Notes under the pieces: model-generated
What the model saw: the letters and a program-made list of their open reading frames with translations, nothing else
Databases searched by the model: none
What the model was told of the DNA's origin: nothing
Shown: positions 33,208 through 40,615 of the stretch, one piece after another
Position numbering within the stretch: the stretch's first letter is position 1
Layout of the letters: each line of letters starts with the position of its first letter
Made by a program: the position numbers and the translations under genes
Assembly (NCBI GenBank): GCA_003135055.1
Contig: PLDF01000439.1
Coordinates: 27,693 to 68,307, forward strand
Length of the DNA: 40,615 nt
Reading direction: 5' to 3'
From: Bryobacterales bacterium
GTDB lineage: Bacteria > Acidobacteriota > Terriglobia > Bryobacterales > Bryobacteraceae

Positions 33208-34026
33208 CTACTTTTTGGCGATCGTCGGCTTGGTGGGCCGCCAGGCCACAGCCTTCTGCTCGGCCGCGGCCACCACCGCCGGCGGCAACCTGCCCGCCAA
33301 TTCGATGCGCGATTTCTCGGCGGACTTCTCCCCGTGCCGCGCTGCCACCGTCCACCAGAAGAAGGCTTGCGATTCGTCCTTTTCCACGCCGCGCCCGGTC
33401 TCATAGCGCCAACCCAGGCGGGCCGCCGCGGGCGCGTAGCCCTGCATGGCCGACATCTGGGCCAGCTTGAACGCCTGCGTGTGATCGCGCGGCACGCCTT
33501 TGCCGTCGGAATACAGGCGCGCTAAATCGTATTGAGCTTCCGCGTGCCCCTGGTCCGCCGCCAGGCGGTACCAATAAGCGGCTTTGGTGAAATCGGTGGC
33601 CGTCCCGTAACCGTCAATGGCCAACCACCCCGGATCGTCCTGGTTGTCGCCGTCTGAGCCATTGGCCATTTGCATCCAGCGCAGCGTGCTGGCGTCGGTG
33701 GCCGGGATTCCCCAGCCTTGGGCATACATCTGCGCCAGGCTGTACTCCGCTTGCGCATTCCCCTGCGCCGCCGCCGCTTCATACCATTGCTGCGCCACCT
33801 GCAAGTCGCGCTGCACGCCCAGGCCTTTGGCATACAGCAGTCCCAGATCGTATTGAGCTTCGGGCTGGCCTTTATCCGCCGCCGCCTTCCATTCCTTAAA
33901 GGCCGCCTGATAATCGCCCTTCTTAAACGCGGCCATACCCGCCGCCGCATCCCCCCAAAGCGCGCTGCCGGCCAACAGAGCCGCTCCAACCCCTAACAGC
34001 GCGTTACGAAATCCAAGGTTACGCAT
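33208..34026 (-). CDS. Exported Sel1-like repeat protein
   Basis: 272 residues with a signal peptide (RNLGFRNALLGVGAALLAGS). At least five Sel1/TPR-like repeats of about 36 residues follow: QYDLGLLYAKGLGVQRDLQV, AQQWYEAAAAQGNAQAEYSL, AQMYAQGWGIPATDASTLRW, AAYWYRLAADQGHAEAQYDL and ARLYSDGKGVPRDHTQAFKL. One longer insertion (SDGDNQDDPGWLAIDG) sits between repeats 2 and 3. Such solenoids mediate protein-protein contacts in the periplasm. GAGGAG (34039-34034, minus strand) is a strong ribosome binding site for ATG 34026. Confidence 0.88.
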   Translation of the reverse strand: MRNLGFRNALLGVGAALLAGSALWGDAAAGMAAFKKGDYQAAFKEWKAAADKGQPEAQYDLGLLYAKGLGVQRDLQVAQQWYEAAAAQGNAQAEYSLAQMYAQGWGIPATDASTLRWMQMANGSDGDNQDDPGWLAIDGYGTATDFTKAAYWYRLAADQGHAEAQYDLARLYSDGKGVPRDHTQAFKLAQMSAMQGYAPAAARLGWRYETGRGVEKDESQAFFWWTVAARHGEKSAEKSRIELAGRLPPAVVAAAEQKAVAWRPTKPTIAKK

Positions 34027-34069
34027 AATCCTGCTCCTCTCAGTGCAAACCGCCTACCCTGACAATAAT

Positions 34070-34090
34070 GGTTACACATAAAAGGTTACA
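34070..34090 (-). promoter_or_regulatory. AT-rich control region of the Sel1 gene with TGTAACC direct repeats
   Basis: On the minus strand TGTAACC occurs twice, 14 bases apart (GGTTACA at 34070-34076 and 34084-34090 on the plus strand), inside an AT-rich block (34060-34125) with TTTTATG and TTGCAAAATTTACA. It could hold the promoter and an operator; no regulator can be named. Confidence 0.3.
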
Positions 34091-34246
34091 GGGGGTAGCA
34101 AATAATTTCTGTAAATTTTGCAACAGAACCGGGGACTCAGGAAAGGGCTCGAATGACGGCTCGGCTCCCCAGATTTGCAGACAACAGTGAATCCCTCGCC
34201 TAGATACGGTGGCTCAACTGTTTTGAATCCGCATTGCGATTAGAGT

Positions 34247-34479
34247 GCCGCGCTACGCTCCGCCAACGTGCATTAGGCTTGGGCGAGCGCCGCGGCCGCG
34301 TTGCTGTGCCACTCCTCGTCGGCCTCAAGCTGCCCTCGCGAAACTTTGGCGGCCGGGCGGTTTCTGGCGCAGATCCGCCCAACGTCCGGCGCGATGGCGG
34401 TTGCGCCTTCTAATAGAGCCAATATCTTGCGAAGACGGTCGCGGAGTTGCTGTTCGGTGGTATGAGGATTGGTTTGATC
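34247..34479 (-). pseudogene. Decayed argH 3' end joined to a DUF2786-like fragment
   Basis: The minus strand at about 34395-34247 matches the 3' end of argH at 37196-37047 at roughly 80%: AAKVSRGQLEADEEW here against AAKVSRGQLEADETW, then ALAQA, a TAA stop where argH has Glu, and CTLAERSAAL with a stop codon at the same place. Upstream in the same frame (34479-34396) the text changes to EQQLRDRLRKILALLEGAT, which resembles the N-terminal helix of DUF2786 proteins. There is no start codon, so nothing full-length can be made. It is the left counterpart of a direct repeat around the TIR gene. Confidence 0.8.
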
Positions 34480-34761
34480 TTACACTGGCGGTCTGGGAGC
34501 CTGCCTGTGCTCTTGCGATTCAGAAGCGGCTGGCCGATGCGTAGGCGAAACGAGGCAAAGATCAAAGAGTTGGTCGCCTGGAGCAAGTCTCTCGATGAGA
34601 TCGAGGCTGCCGTTGACCCGCCGCCTAACCATCGGTTTCAAGGCCTGATTGGATCGATCGAGCATGTTCGGCGGAGCAGTCCCAAGCGGCGAAGTGATCC
34701 GCTTGCTCCAGCGTTGCGCATGAGAGGATAATAGGCCAGTCGCTTAGGCGGCAGCCGGCGA

Positions 34762-36183
34762 ATGAGCGACATCTTCATCAGTTATGCGAATGCCGACCGC
34801 CCGAGAGTCAAGCCTCTGGTGGACGCCTTGCAGCAACAAGGTTGGTCCGTTTGGTGGGACCGCAAGATCCCAATTGGAAAGACCTGGGATCAGGTTATAG
34901 ACGAGGCGTTAACCGATGCTCGATGCGTCATTGTGCTATGGTCGCGCGATTCGATTCAGTCCGATTGGGTACGCACCGAGGCTTACGAGGCAAAGCGGCG
35001 AAAAATACTGGTTCCTGCGCTGCTCGACGATGTGAGACCTCCACTGGCGTTCCGGTCGATCCAAGCCGCCAACCTGGTGGATTGGCATGGCACGCTGCCG
35101 AATGCCGAGTTTGACGAACTCGCCGTCGCCGTCGCAGAGGTTCTGTCGAATGCTCCTCTCCGTGCACAAGTAGTAGAGGTGCCATCCGCCCAGGCCCGGC
35201 CAGTTGATAGAGTGGCGGCGTTGGAGACGCAGGACATAGAACGAGCAAGGGCAGAGTCGCGGTGGCGTTCTCCGAAGAAGACCGGGAGCGTCGCGCGGAC
35301 CCGAAGCCTTGTAAGCTTCGCTATCGGACTCGCGCTCTCCATTGCCGGATCTTGGTATCTAACGGTCAGCCACCGCCATGCTCTGCCGGTCTCAGGGCCT
35401 TCCGCTCCGGTTTCCAACGCCCCTGTCACTGCATCCCATCCACTGCCGCGAACTGGCGACGTGCGCGGAAACGAGAAAACTAACCGACCACCTCGCCAAT
35501 CTGGCCCTCCACTGCCGCGAGCTGGCGACGTGCGCGTGAACACGAAGGACGGGCTCAACTACGTGTGGATTGCTCCCGGAACCTTCACCATGGGCTGTTC
35601 GCCGGGGGACTCGGCGTGCCGTGACAACGAGAAGCCATCTCATCAGGTCACCATCACAAGAGGTTTCCAGATGGGGCAAACCGACGTGACACAGGATGCC
35701 TACCAAAGGGTGATGGGGGAGAATCCGAGCCATTTCAAGGGCCCGAACCTGCCGGTGGAGACTGTGAACTGGGACGAGGCTCAGGCATACTGCAAGGCAG
35801 TGGGCGCGCGGCTACCGACAGAGGCGGAGTGGGAGTACGCGGCACGCGGAGGCAGCCCATCGAGCCGGTACGGCGCTCTGGAGGACATAGCTTGGTACGA
35901 CGACCCAAGCGGCGAGACCCACAGCGTGAAACAGAAGCAGCCGAACCCATTCGGATTGTACGACATGTTGGGCAGCGTGTTTCAGTGGACGGCGGATTAT
36001 TGGTATAGGGATTATTCGTCCAGCCCTGTGAGTGATCCGTCCGGGCCTGCCCAAGGAACGGAAAAAACGCTTCGCGGCGGCTCGTGGAACAATTTTCCGC
36101 GGAGCGCGCGCGTGTCGTTCCGTAACTGGCTCGTTCCAGGCAGCCGCGGTAGCAACATCGGGTTCCGGTGCGTGGGGGAATAG
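34762..36183 (+). CDS. TIR domain - transmembrane - FGE-sulfatase domain protein
   Basis: 473 residues. The N-terminal TIR domain (1-110) has DIFISYANADRPRVKPLVDA, WWDRKIPIGKTWDQVIDEAL, CVIVLWSRDSIQSDWVRTEA (E73 at the place of the NADase Glu) and KILVPALLDDVRPP. A linker and one helix (182-201, SLVSFAIGLALSIAGSWYL) follow. A Pro-rich stretch contains a 69-bp in-frame tandem duplication (PLPRTGDVRGN and PLPRAGDVRVN). The FGE-sulfatase domain (265-473) has YVWIAPGTFTMGC, QTDVTQDAYQRVMGENPSHF, LPVETVNWDEAQAYC, RLPTEAEWEYAARGG and the end LRGGSWNNF...IGFRCVGE. TIR enzymes deplete NAD during defence or signalling; the outer FGE-like (C-type lectin fold) domain may sense. It lies between two argH 3' ends, suggesting transfer. 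Confidence 0.9.
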   Translation: MSDIFISYANADRPRVKPLVDALQQQGWSVWWDRKIPIGKTWDQVIDEALTDARCVIVLWSRDSIQSDWVRTEAYEAKRRKILVPALLDDVRPPLAFRSIQAANLVDWHGTLPNAEFDELAVAVAEVLSNAPLRAQVVEVPSAQARPVDRVAALETQDIERARAESRWRSPKKTGSVARTRSLVSFAIGLALSIAGSWYLTVSHRHALPVSGPSAPVSNAPVTASHPLPRTGDVRGNEKTNRPPRQSGPPLPRAGDVRVNTKDGLNYVWIAPGTFTMGCSPGDSACRDNEKPSHQVTITRGFQMGQTDVTQDAYQRVMGENPSHFKGPNLPVETVNWDEAQAYCKAVGARLPTEAEWEYAARGGSPSSRYGALEDIAWYDDPSGETHSVKQKQPNPFGLYDMLGSVFQWTADYWYRDYSSSPVSDPSGPAQGTEKTLRGGSWNNFPRSARVSFRNWLVPGSRGSNIGFRCVGE

Positions 36184-37039
36184 CTTTCCTTTGTTCTTTT
36201 CCCTTTTCCCTTTTCCATTACCGAATCGACTGGGGGCGCAGCAGTACAAAAGGTGGGTAGTGGCGCAGCCGGAGTTTTTGGGAAGCTGACGGGTCGGGAG
36301 TAAGGGGGGGAAAGTTCGCGGCGAACAACAATTCGCGCGTGCGCCGCACGCTACGTCGAACGAACGCTACGTCTTTCCCCAATCAGGCCGGAACGCCTCG
36401 CTGCGATCAATTGGCAGTGATCGACTTTAGGTTCCGTGCAGCGATTCAGTCATGCTTCTCTCGCCGGTCATCTTCCAACCAAGATCATCCAACGTAGTCA
36501 CCTGGAACAACTCTTGTCATTGCGGTCATTTATTGACTGGAGCAGGGCTAGCCCGTGTCACTTAAGATCCGCGCCTGAATATCGGTCACTGGCTGTATCC
36601 CCATGAAAACACTACTAAAACCACCAAAGCGCTTTTTCCCTTCCTGTATACTGGAATCAGGGGTTCTCTTTTCACCCGAATGCGCCTATCGCGGCCACCA
36701 GCCGGGCGGGCGCCTGGGCTGTTCCAAAAGGTGTACCAAAAGAAAACTATACCAACCCCAGTCCCAAAAACGGACGGTATTCTGCGCCCGCGGCTCCTCC
36801 CGGATTAGCCGTTCGCCGCGCCTCGGCTCTTTGACAATTGAATAAAATCGACATCGGCCGGCGCGGGGGTGCCAATCAGCCCTTCCGCGCCGGCCAGTCG
36901 GCGGCTCTACTCGCCTTCATCCTAACGAAGTTATTCATTCAATAGGTAGTTATCCCGTTAGCAGACATAAGTGAGTCGAAGCCCCGTTATACCAAACGGC
37001 GTTTTACCAAACGACCCTAGTCCCAAAAACGGACACTTC
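36184..37039. other. 850-bp gap with a repeated 16-mer and no convincing gene
   Basis: AGTCCCAAAAACGGAC occurs at 36760-36775 and 37019-37034. A promoter-like TTGACA (36832-36837) and ACCAAA-rich, AT-richer text lie around them. An 80-codon frame (36603-36845) has a Cys- and Arg-rich, unlikely composition. CCCTTTTCCCTTTTCC (36209-36224) follows the TIR gene stop. No intact transposase, reverse transcriptase or RNA gene is recognised. The block probably belongs to the same insertion as the TIR gene. Confidence 0.5.
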
Positions 37040-38497
37040 TCAAAGCGCGGCGCTACGCTCGGCCAGCGTGTGCTCAGCTTGGGCAAGTGCGTTGGCCGCC
37101 TTGTCGCGCCATGTCTCGTCGGCCTCAAGCTGCCCTCTCGAAACTTTGGCGGCGCGCGCGGTTTCCTCCGGCGCCGGTCCGCCCAACGTCCGGCGCACCG
37201 TCACGAAGTAGCGCGGGCTCAGAATCGTGGTGAGCGCTGCGTCGGAGTATGCAAGCGGGCCGCCCGGCAGCGGGCCGGACGCCTCCGCCAGCAACTCGCC
37301 GATCGGACGCTCGGGATGCAGTTCGCGGGCGGCCATCAATCGTCCGGCCACCGCATGCGCCGTCCGGAACGGCAGATTGCGATCGCGCGCCAGCGTGTCC
37401 GCCAACTCGGTGAGCGTCGTCCAGCCTTCGCCCGCGCGCGCTTCCAGTTGGGCCGCATCGAATTCCGCCGTGGTCATGGCGGCGGCGACAATCTTGATCG
37501 TCCGCGTGGCATCGCGGAACATCGAAAAGACCAGCGGCTGAAGGTCGTCCTCGGTATCCACAATGTCGCCGAACGGAGTGTTGTGGATGCTGGTGAAGAT
37601 CGCCTGAGTTTGGCCCAGCGCTTTGCTGGCGATGGCGCGGGCGTGCTCAATCGCCACCGGGTTGCGCTTCTGCGGCATGATGCTGCTCGATTGCACGAAG
37701 CCGTCGCCGAACCGGACGTAGTGGAACTCGGCGGTGCTCCACAGCAGCAGATCCTGCACGAAACGGCCGAAGCCGGCCAGCAGCACCGCCGTCGCCGATG
37801 TGCTTTCCAGCAGATAATCCACCGTCGCGATGCTGCCGTAAGTGTTGACGGTCGGCCCGCCAAAGCCCAGCAGTTCGGATGTCAGTTGGCGGTCGATCGG
37901 GAACCCGGTTCCAGTGATCGCGCACGCCCCCAGCGGATTGCGGTTGGTGCGCTCGTACGCGCCGGTCAGCCGCGCGGCATCGCGCTCGAGCTGTTCCACC
38001 ACGGCGAGCAGGTAATGCGCAACCGTGGTCGGCTGCGCGCGCTGCGTATGCGTGTGGACCGCGAAAATGGTCTCGTGGTGGCGGCTAATCAGGTCGAGTA
38101 GAGAACGGCGCAGCTCGAACGTGGCGGCGAGCAGCTCGAGCACCAACTCCCGCTGCCGCATGCGGTACATCGTCATATCGATGTCGTTGCGGCTGCGTGC
38201 GGTGTGCAGCCGCCCCGCGACATCCTCGCCGCACGCATCGATGATCAGACGCTCTACGTAATAGAACAGATCCTCGCAACTGCCGTCGAACGGCGCGCGC
38301 CGGACCTCGTCCTGCGACACCGAATCGAGCGCCGCGCGGATGGCGTGGGCGTCGGGGGGCGACACGATGCCCTGCGCCGCCAGCATCGCCAGGTGCGCGT
38401 AGTGAATCGCCATCAAGGGCGCCAGCAACTGCGACTTCGCGTCTTCGAAGTTGTCGTTGAGCACGTACTTGACGTACTCCGGAGCGAATCTGGTCAT
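37040..38497 (-). CDS. argH: Argininosuccinate lyase
   Basis: 485 residues, of normal size for the family. The signature SSSIMPQKRNP (270-280) carries the catalytic Ser in the flexible loop. HTARSRNDIDMTMYRMRQRE (98-117) and HTHTQRAQPTT (148-158, His) complete the fumarase-superfamily active site. It splits argininosuccinate to arginine and fumarate, the last step of arginine synthesis. A small oddity is the final 50 residues, of which a diverged copy lies at 34247. No other arg gene is adjacent. Upstream of the ATG is a minisatellite (38537-38630) that leaves little room for a usual promoter. Confidence 0.96.
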   Translation of the reverse strand: MTRFAPEYVKYVLNDNFEDAKSQLLAPLMAIHYAHLAMLAAQGIVSPPDAHAIRAALDSVSQDEVRRAPFDGSCEDLFYYVERLIIDACGEDVAGRLHTARSRNDIDMTMYRMRQRELVLELLAATFELRRSLLDLISRHHETIFAVHTHTQRAQPTTVAHYLLAVVEQLERDAARLTGAYERTNRNPLGACAITGTGFPIDRQLTSELLGFGGPTVNTYGSIATVDYLLESTSATAVLLAGFGRFVQDLLLWSTAEFHYVRFGDGFVQSSSIMPQKRNPVAIEHARAIASKALGQTQAIFTSIHNTPFGDIVDTEDDLQPLVFSMFRDATRTIKIVAAAMTTAEFDAAQLEARAGEGWTTLTELADTLARDRNLPFRTAHAVAGRLMAARELHPERPIGELLAEASGPLPGGPLAYSDAALTTILSPRYFVTVRRTLGGPAPEETARAAKVSRGQLEADETWRDKAANALAQAEHTLAERSAAL

Positions 38498-38536
38498 CTA
38501 TTATCCAAGTCGCGGCCCAGGTAGTCGTGGCCCTGA

Positions 38537-38630
38537 GGTTTCCAAGTCTTGACCCCGGTCTCCAAGTCTTGACCTTGGTCTCCAAGTCTTGACCCTTGGT
38601 CCCCAAGTCTTGACCCTGCTGGTCTCCAAG
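38537..38630. repeat. Minisatellite upstream of argH, about 4.5 units of 20-23 bp
   Basis: Units of GGTCTCCAAGTCTTGACC plus two to five bases repeat at 38537, 38557, 38577, 38598 and 38621 (partial). A degenerate unit begins near 38503. It lies 40 bp from the argH start, so it could affect expression if copy number varies. Confidence 0.85.
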
Positions 38631-38633
38631 TTC

Positions 38634-38680
38634 GTGGCGCACGCACTCATGCGTGCAGCGTTCACACTCGTGTGAACGCG
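38634..38680. repeat. Double-hairpin repeat, family A, copy 6
   Basis: GTGGCGCACGCACTCATGCG begins at 38634. Hairpin GCACGCA / TGCGTGC is followed by GCGTTCACACTCGTGTGAACGC as the second hairpin, then TCTTTT. This is the cleanest copy in the window. It lies between argH and the PIG-L family gene. Confidence 0.85.
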
Positions 38681-38710
38681 TCTTTTGCCGGGAGTGCTCG
38701 CGCCCCGTCC

Positions 38711-40615
38711 CTAGCGCGCCGCCGCTACAGTCTTCTTCGCGGCCGTCCCCTGAGCAGTCGCCTTCGGCAGACTGATCAAGTTAGCTAGAAGCTGATATGC
38801 GCCGTCGGTTCCGGCCGGCAATTGACGCCAAAGACCGAGACCCAGATAGATCCACCGGCCCTTGCCGTACTTAGCTTCCACCAACGACCCGAGTTTCTCT
38901 CCCGGATTGTCCTTGAAAGAGTCCACCATCGAGACAAGGTCGACATACTTCGGGTCTTTTTCGCCGAGGAAGTAGAGGCCGCGTTCCTGCGTCCAATTCG
39001 CCCAGGTCGCCTCGCCGATCTTATTCGGGAAATTGAATACCGGGTCCGCCGGCACTAATACCTTGACGGGGACTGACTCGTCGGACACCCGGTTACCGCT
39101 GACCTTGGCGGGATACGGGCCGTATTCTTCCTGGTTGAACTCCCCCGTCTTGTTGTAATTTACGATGACCGTTCCGCCGCGCTCCACGTAATCGAGCAGG
39201 CGGCGATTGTAGGCGCGAAGATCGGCCCGCCGTTCATACGCGCGGACGCCGGTCATGATCACGTCGTGTTTCGAGAGATCGCCCCAAGCCATCTCATCCG
39301 GCTCGATGAACGACACCTTGGCGCCCAACTGCTCAAGGGCCGGCGGTACCTGATCGCCCACGCCGACGATATAGCCTACGTTGATATTCGGCGTCGTCTT
39401 CACGTCAACCACTTTGAGCGCAATCTCGGACGGCTCCATCACCTGCCGCCGCTGAATGTGCGGATACTCGATTTCTTTGTATCCGTTATCGAACTTCATG
39501 TCGCCGGTCACGGGCGAAGTCACTACCGCGCGCAAGGTATAATTCCCCACCTTGATCTGCGCCGGAGCGGTGATCTGGAAGCGTGCCGACAGCGATTCGT
39601 CCTCGTGCCCGAAGCTGATCGGCACGGTGGCGGGGGTGACCTTCCAGCCACTCGGCAATTCGAGCGCGACGTTAGCTTGGGCGGCGCCCTTGGTTCCATT
39701 GGTTACGGTGACGTGGATTTCGCGCTCCACGGGTTGTTGTTTCGCGGCTGGTCCGGCGGGCGCTGGAATCACCGCAAGGGTTGGCGTGACTCGCACGGAA
39801 AAAGCCGGAACTACGTTCAGCTCCATGCGCTTGTCGCCGAAGTAAATATCCTTCACGTAGCGGTATTCAATCGGCAGCTCTTTGGTCACTTCGGCATCGC
39901 CGGCCTTGATATGGAACGTGACGCGGAACGGCGTGGGCGCGAACGGCACGCCGAACGGCACGCTCGGGTCGAAGATCTGGATCGCTTGGTTCTCCGGATG
40001 TTTCCAGTAGTTATCGCTGAAGTATGGAGTGGTCGACTTTGCATCCTTGGGGATGTGACCTTCCGAGGAGCAAGAATAGCCCGCACTCTTCGCCGCCGCT
40101 CCCGGCGCGCAACTAACTGGTGAGTCGAAACCGGCGATGTCGACGCGAGTCACCGTAACGTCCGAAGCTCCATGGTTCGTGGCGGTAAACAATAGCCGGA
40201 CTGGCTGTCCGTCGATCACTAGGCCATCGTCGGCCTGTGCGTCGAACGATAGGTCATGCGCCGCAATAACGGCATCCTCATAATCGCGTTCCTTGAGCTT
40301 GAGGCGGAACTCGATCTCGTACCGCGCCGAGTCGCTGAGCCCCATGCTGGGAAGCTGCGCGCGAAGCGCCCGCACGGCCGCCAGACCGGCTTCCACCGGG
40401 GCGGCTGTGCCAGCGTCGTTTCCATCGGCAAACAAATTCTGGGCTAGCTTGGCTTCACCGAGGATCGCCGCCAAGCCGGCATTCAACGCCGCCGGCGGGT
40501 TGGCGCCGGCGTACTGCGCGATCGAGGTCAAGCTTGTGTCGATGCCGTCAAAGACGCCCGCTTCCTGCTTCTGCATCTGCCCGGCGAGAGTGGTATCGAC
40601 CAGCGAATAGCCGCG
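38711..40615 (-). CDS. PIG-L family protein, C-terminal part (5' end outside the window)
   Basis: The frame is open to the window edge, so the gene begins beyond 40615; 634 residues are visible. The start of the visible part (RGYSLVDTTLAG, then FDGIDTSLTSIAQYAG) matches the region that follows the LmbE/PIG-L deacetylase domain in large acidobacterial proteins; the deacetylase domain itself is not in the window, so that link is from memory of the architecture. Next come beta-sandwich NEW3-like domains (HVTVTNGTKGAAQANVALEL, PSGWKVTPATVPISFG). A C-terminal ThuA / glutamine-amidotransferase-like domain has HDVIMTGVRAYERRADLRAY, RGGTVIVNYNKTGEF and YGKGRWIYLGLGLWRQLPAG. It is probably exported and acts on N-acetylated sugars. 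The stop is TAG at 38713-38711. Confidence 0.75.
   Translation of the reverse strand, partial: RGYSLVDTTLAGQMQKQEAGVFDGIDTSLTSIAQYAGANPPAALNAGLAAILGEAKLAQNLFADGNDAGTAAPVEAGLAAVRALRAQLPSMGLSDSARYEIEFRLKLKERDYEDAVIAAHDLSFDAQADDGLVIDGQPVRLLFTATNHGASDVTVTRVDIAGFDSPVSCAPGAAAKSAGYSCSSEGHIPKDAKSTTPYFSDNYWKHPENQAIQIFDPSVPFGVPFAPTPFRVTFHIKAGDAEVTKELPIEYRYVKDIYFGDKRMELNVVPAFSVRVTPTLAVIPAPAGPAAKQQPVEREIHVTVTNGTKGAAQANVALELPSGWKVTPATVPISFGHEDESLSARFQITAPAQIKVGNYTLRAVVTSPVTGDMKFDNGYKEIEYPHIQRRQVMEPSEIALKVVDVKTTPNINVGYIVGVGDQVPPALEQLGAKVSFIEPDEMAWGDLSKHDVIMTGVRAYERRADLRAYNRRLLDYVERGGTVIVNYNKTGEFNQEEYGPYPAKVSGNRVSDESVPVKVLVPADPVFNFPNKIGEATWANWTQERGLYFLGEKDPKYVDLVSMVDSFKDNPGEKLGSLVEAKYGKGRWIYLGLGLWRQLPAGTDGAYQLLANLISLPKATAQGTAAKKTVAAAR

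Noticed and set aside
36603..36845. 80-codon frame in the gap after the TIR gene
   Set aside because: Cys- and Arg-rich, with no ribosome binding site, and running through the repeated 16-mer; it does not look like a protein.
36919..36940. loxP-like sequence (AACGAAGTTATT)
   Set aside because: Only one arm has partial likeness and there is no matching second arm; taken as chance.
38537..38630. Tandem CCAAGTCTTGACC units as a CRISPR array
   Set aside because: Units follow each other without unique spacers and vary in length; no cas gene is present.

Overview
The window is a high-GC chromosomal stretch from a heterotrophic bacterium. Three things point to an Acidobacteriota member, most likely near Solibacter/Bryobacter: the stand-alone MacB/FtsX-type permease, the PIG-L family protein with NEW3-like domains, and the many intergenic palindromic repeats. 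This assignment is an inference from gene content; no 16S rRNA or other marker is present. I see no rRNA, tRNA, CRISPR array or intact transposase.

Layout. 1-0.7 kb: the 3' end of a GH130 glycoside phosphorylase/hydrolase. 0.7-1.66 kb: repeats and one doubtful small gene. 1.68-11.57 kb: a long plus-strand envelope cluster (zinc-ribbon RDD protein, B-box-like membrane proteins, DUF4129, DUF4350, MoxR AAA+ ATPase, DUF58, SpoIIM-like, RDD), broken up by palindromic repeats. 11.7-17.4 kb: minus-strand hydrolases (M20 peptidase, GNAT, exported amidohydrolase-like protein, esterase) and a small conserved protein. 17.9-20.0 kb: rpiB facing a gamma-glutamyltransferase gene, with overlapping 3' ends. 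20.1-24.1 kb: an accessory segment of lower GC. It holds two adjacent RNase III-like proteins that have lost the catalytic acidic residues (one with a clear dsRNA-binding domain), a divergent gene I do not recognise, a UPF0175/PIN toxin-antitoxin pair with a frameshifted toxin, and an intact hicAB pair. 24.4-34.0 kb: mostly housekeeping or secretory genes (amidohydrolase lipoprotein, HAD phosphatase, DUF6496, MacB/FtsX permease, deoB-tpiA, cyclophilin lipoprotein, Sel1 protein). 34.2-37.0 kb: a TIR-transmembrane-FGE protein lying between a decayed copy of the argH 3' end and the real argH. 37.0-40.6 kb: argH and the 3' part of a PIG-L family protein.

How the genes work together. The MoxR-DUF58-DUF4129-DUF4350-SpoIIM-RDD set is a recurrent cluster thought to act at the membrane, with MoxR as a chaperone-like ATPase. 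deoB and tpiA overlap by 4 bp and link pentose phosphates with triose phosphates. The best candidate for an undescribed system is the pseudo-RNase III pair with its divergent partner (20118-22747). It looks like a dsRNA-binding, non-cleaving module and sits beside toxin-antitoxin genes. A single-base change in a run of six C would fuse the two RNase III-like proteins.

The other strong theme is repeats. At least three palindromic families recur between genes. Some copies are read through inside coding sequences, one supplies a Shine-Dalgarno-like sequence, and one appears to be interrupted by another element.
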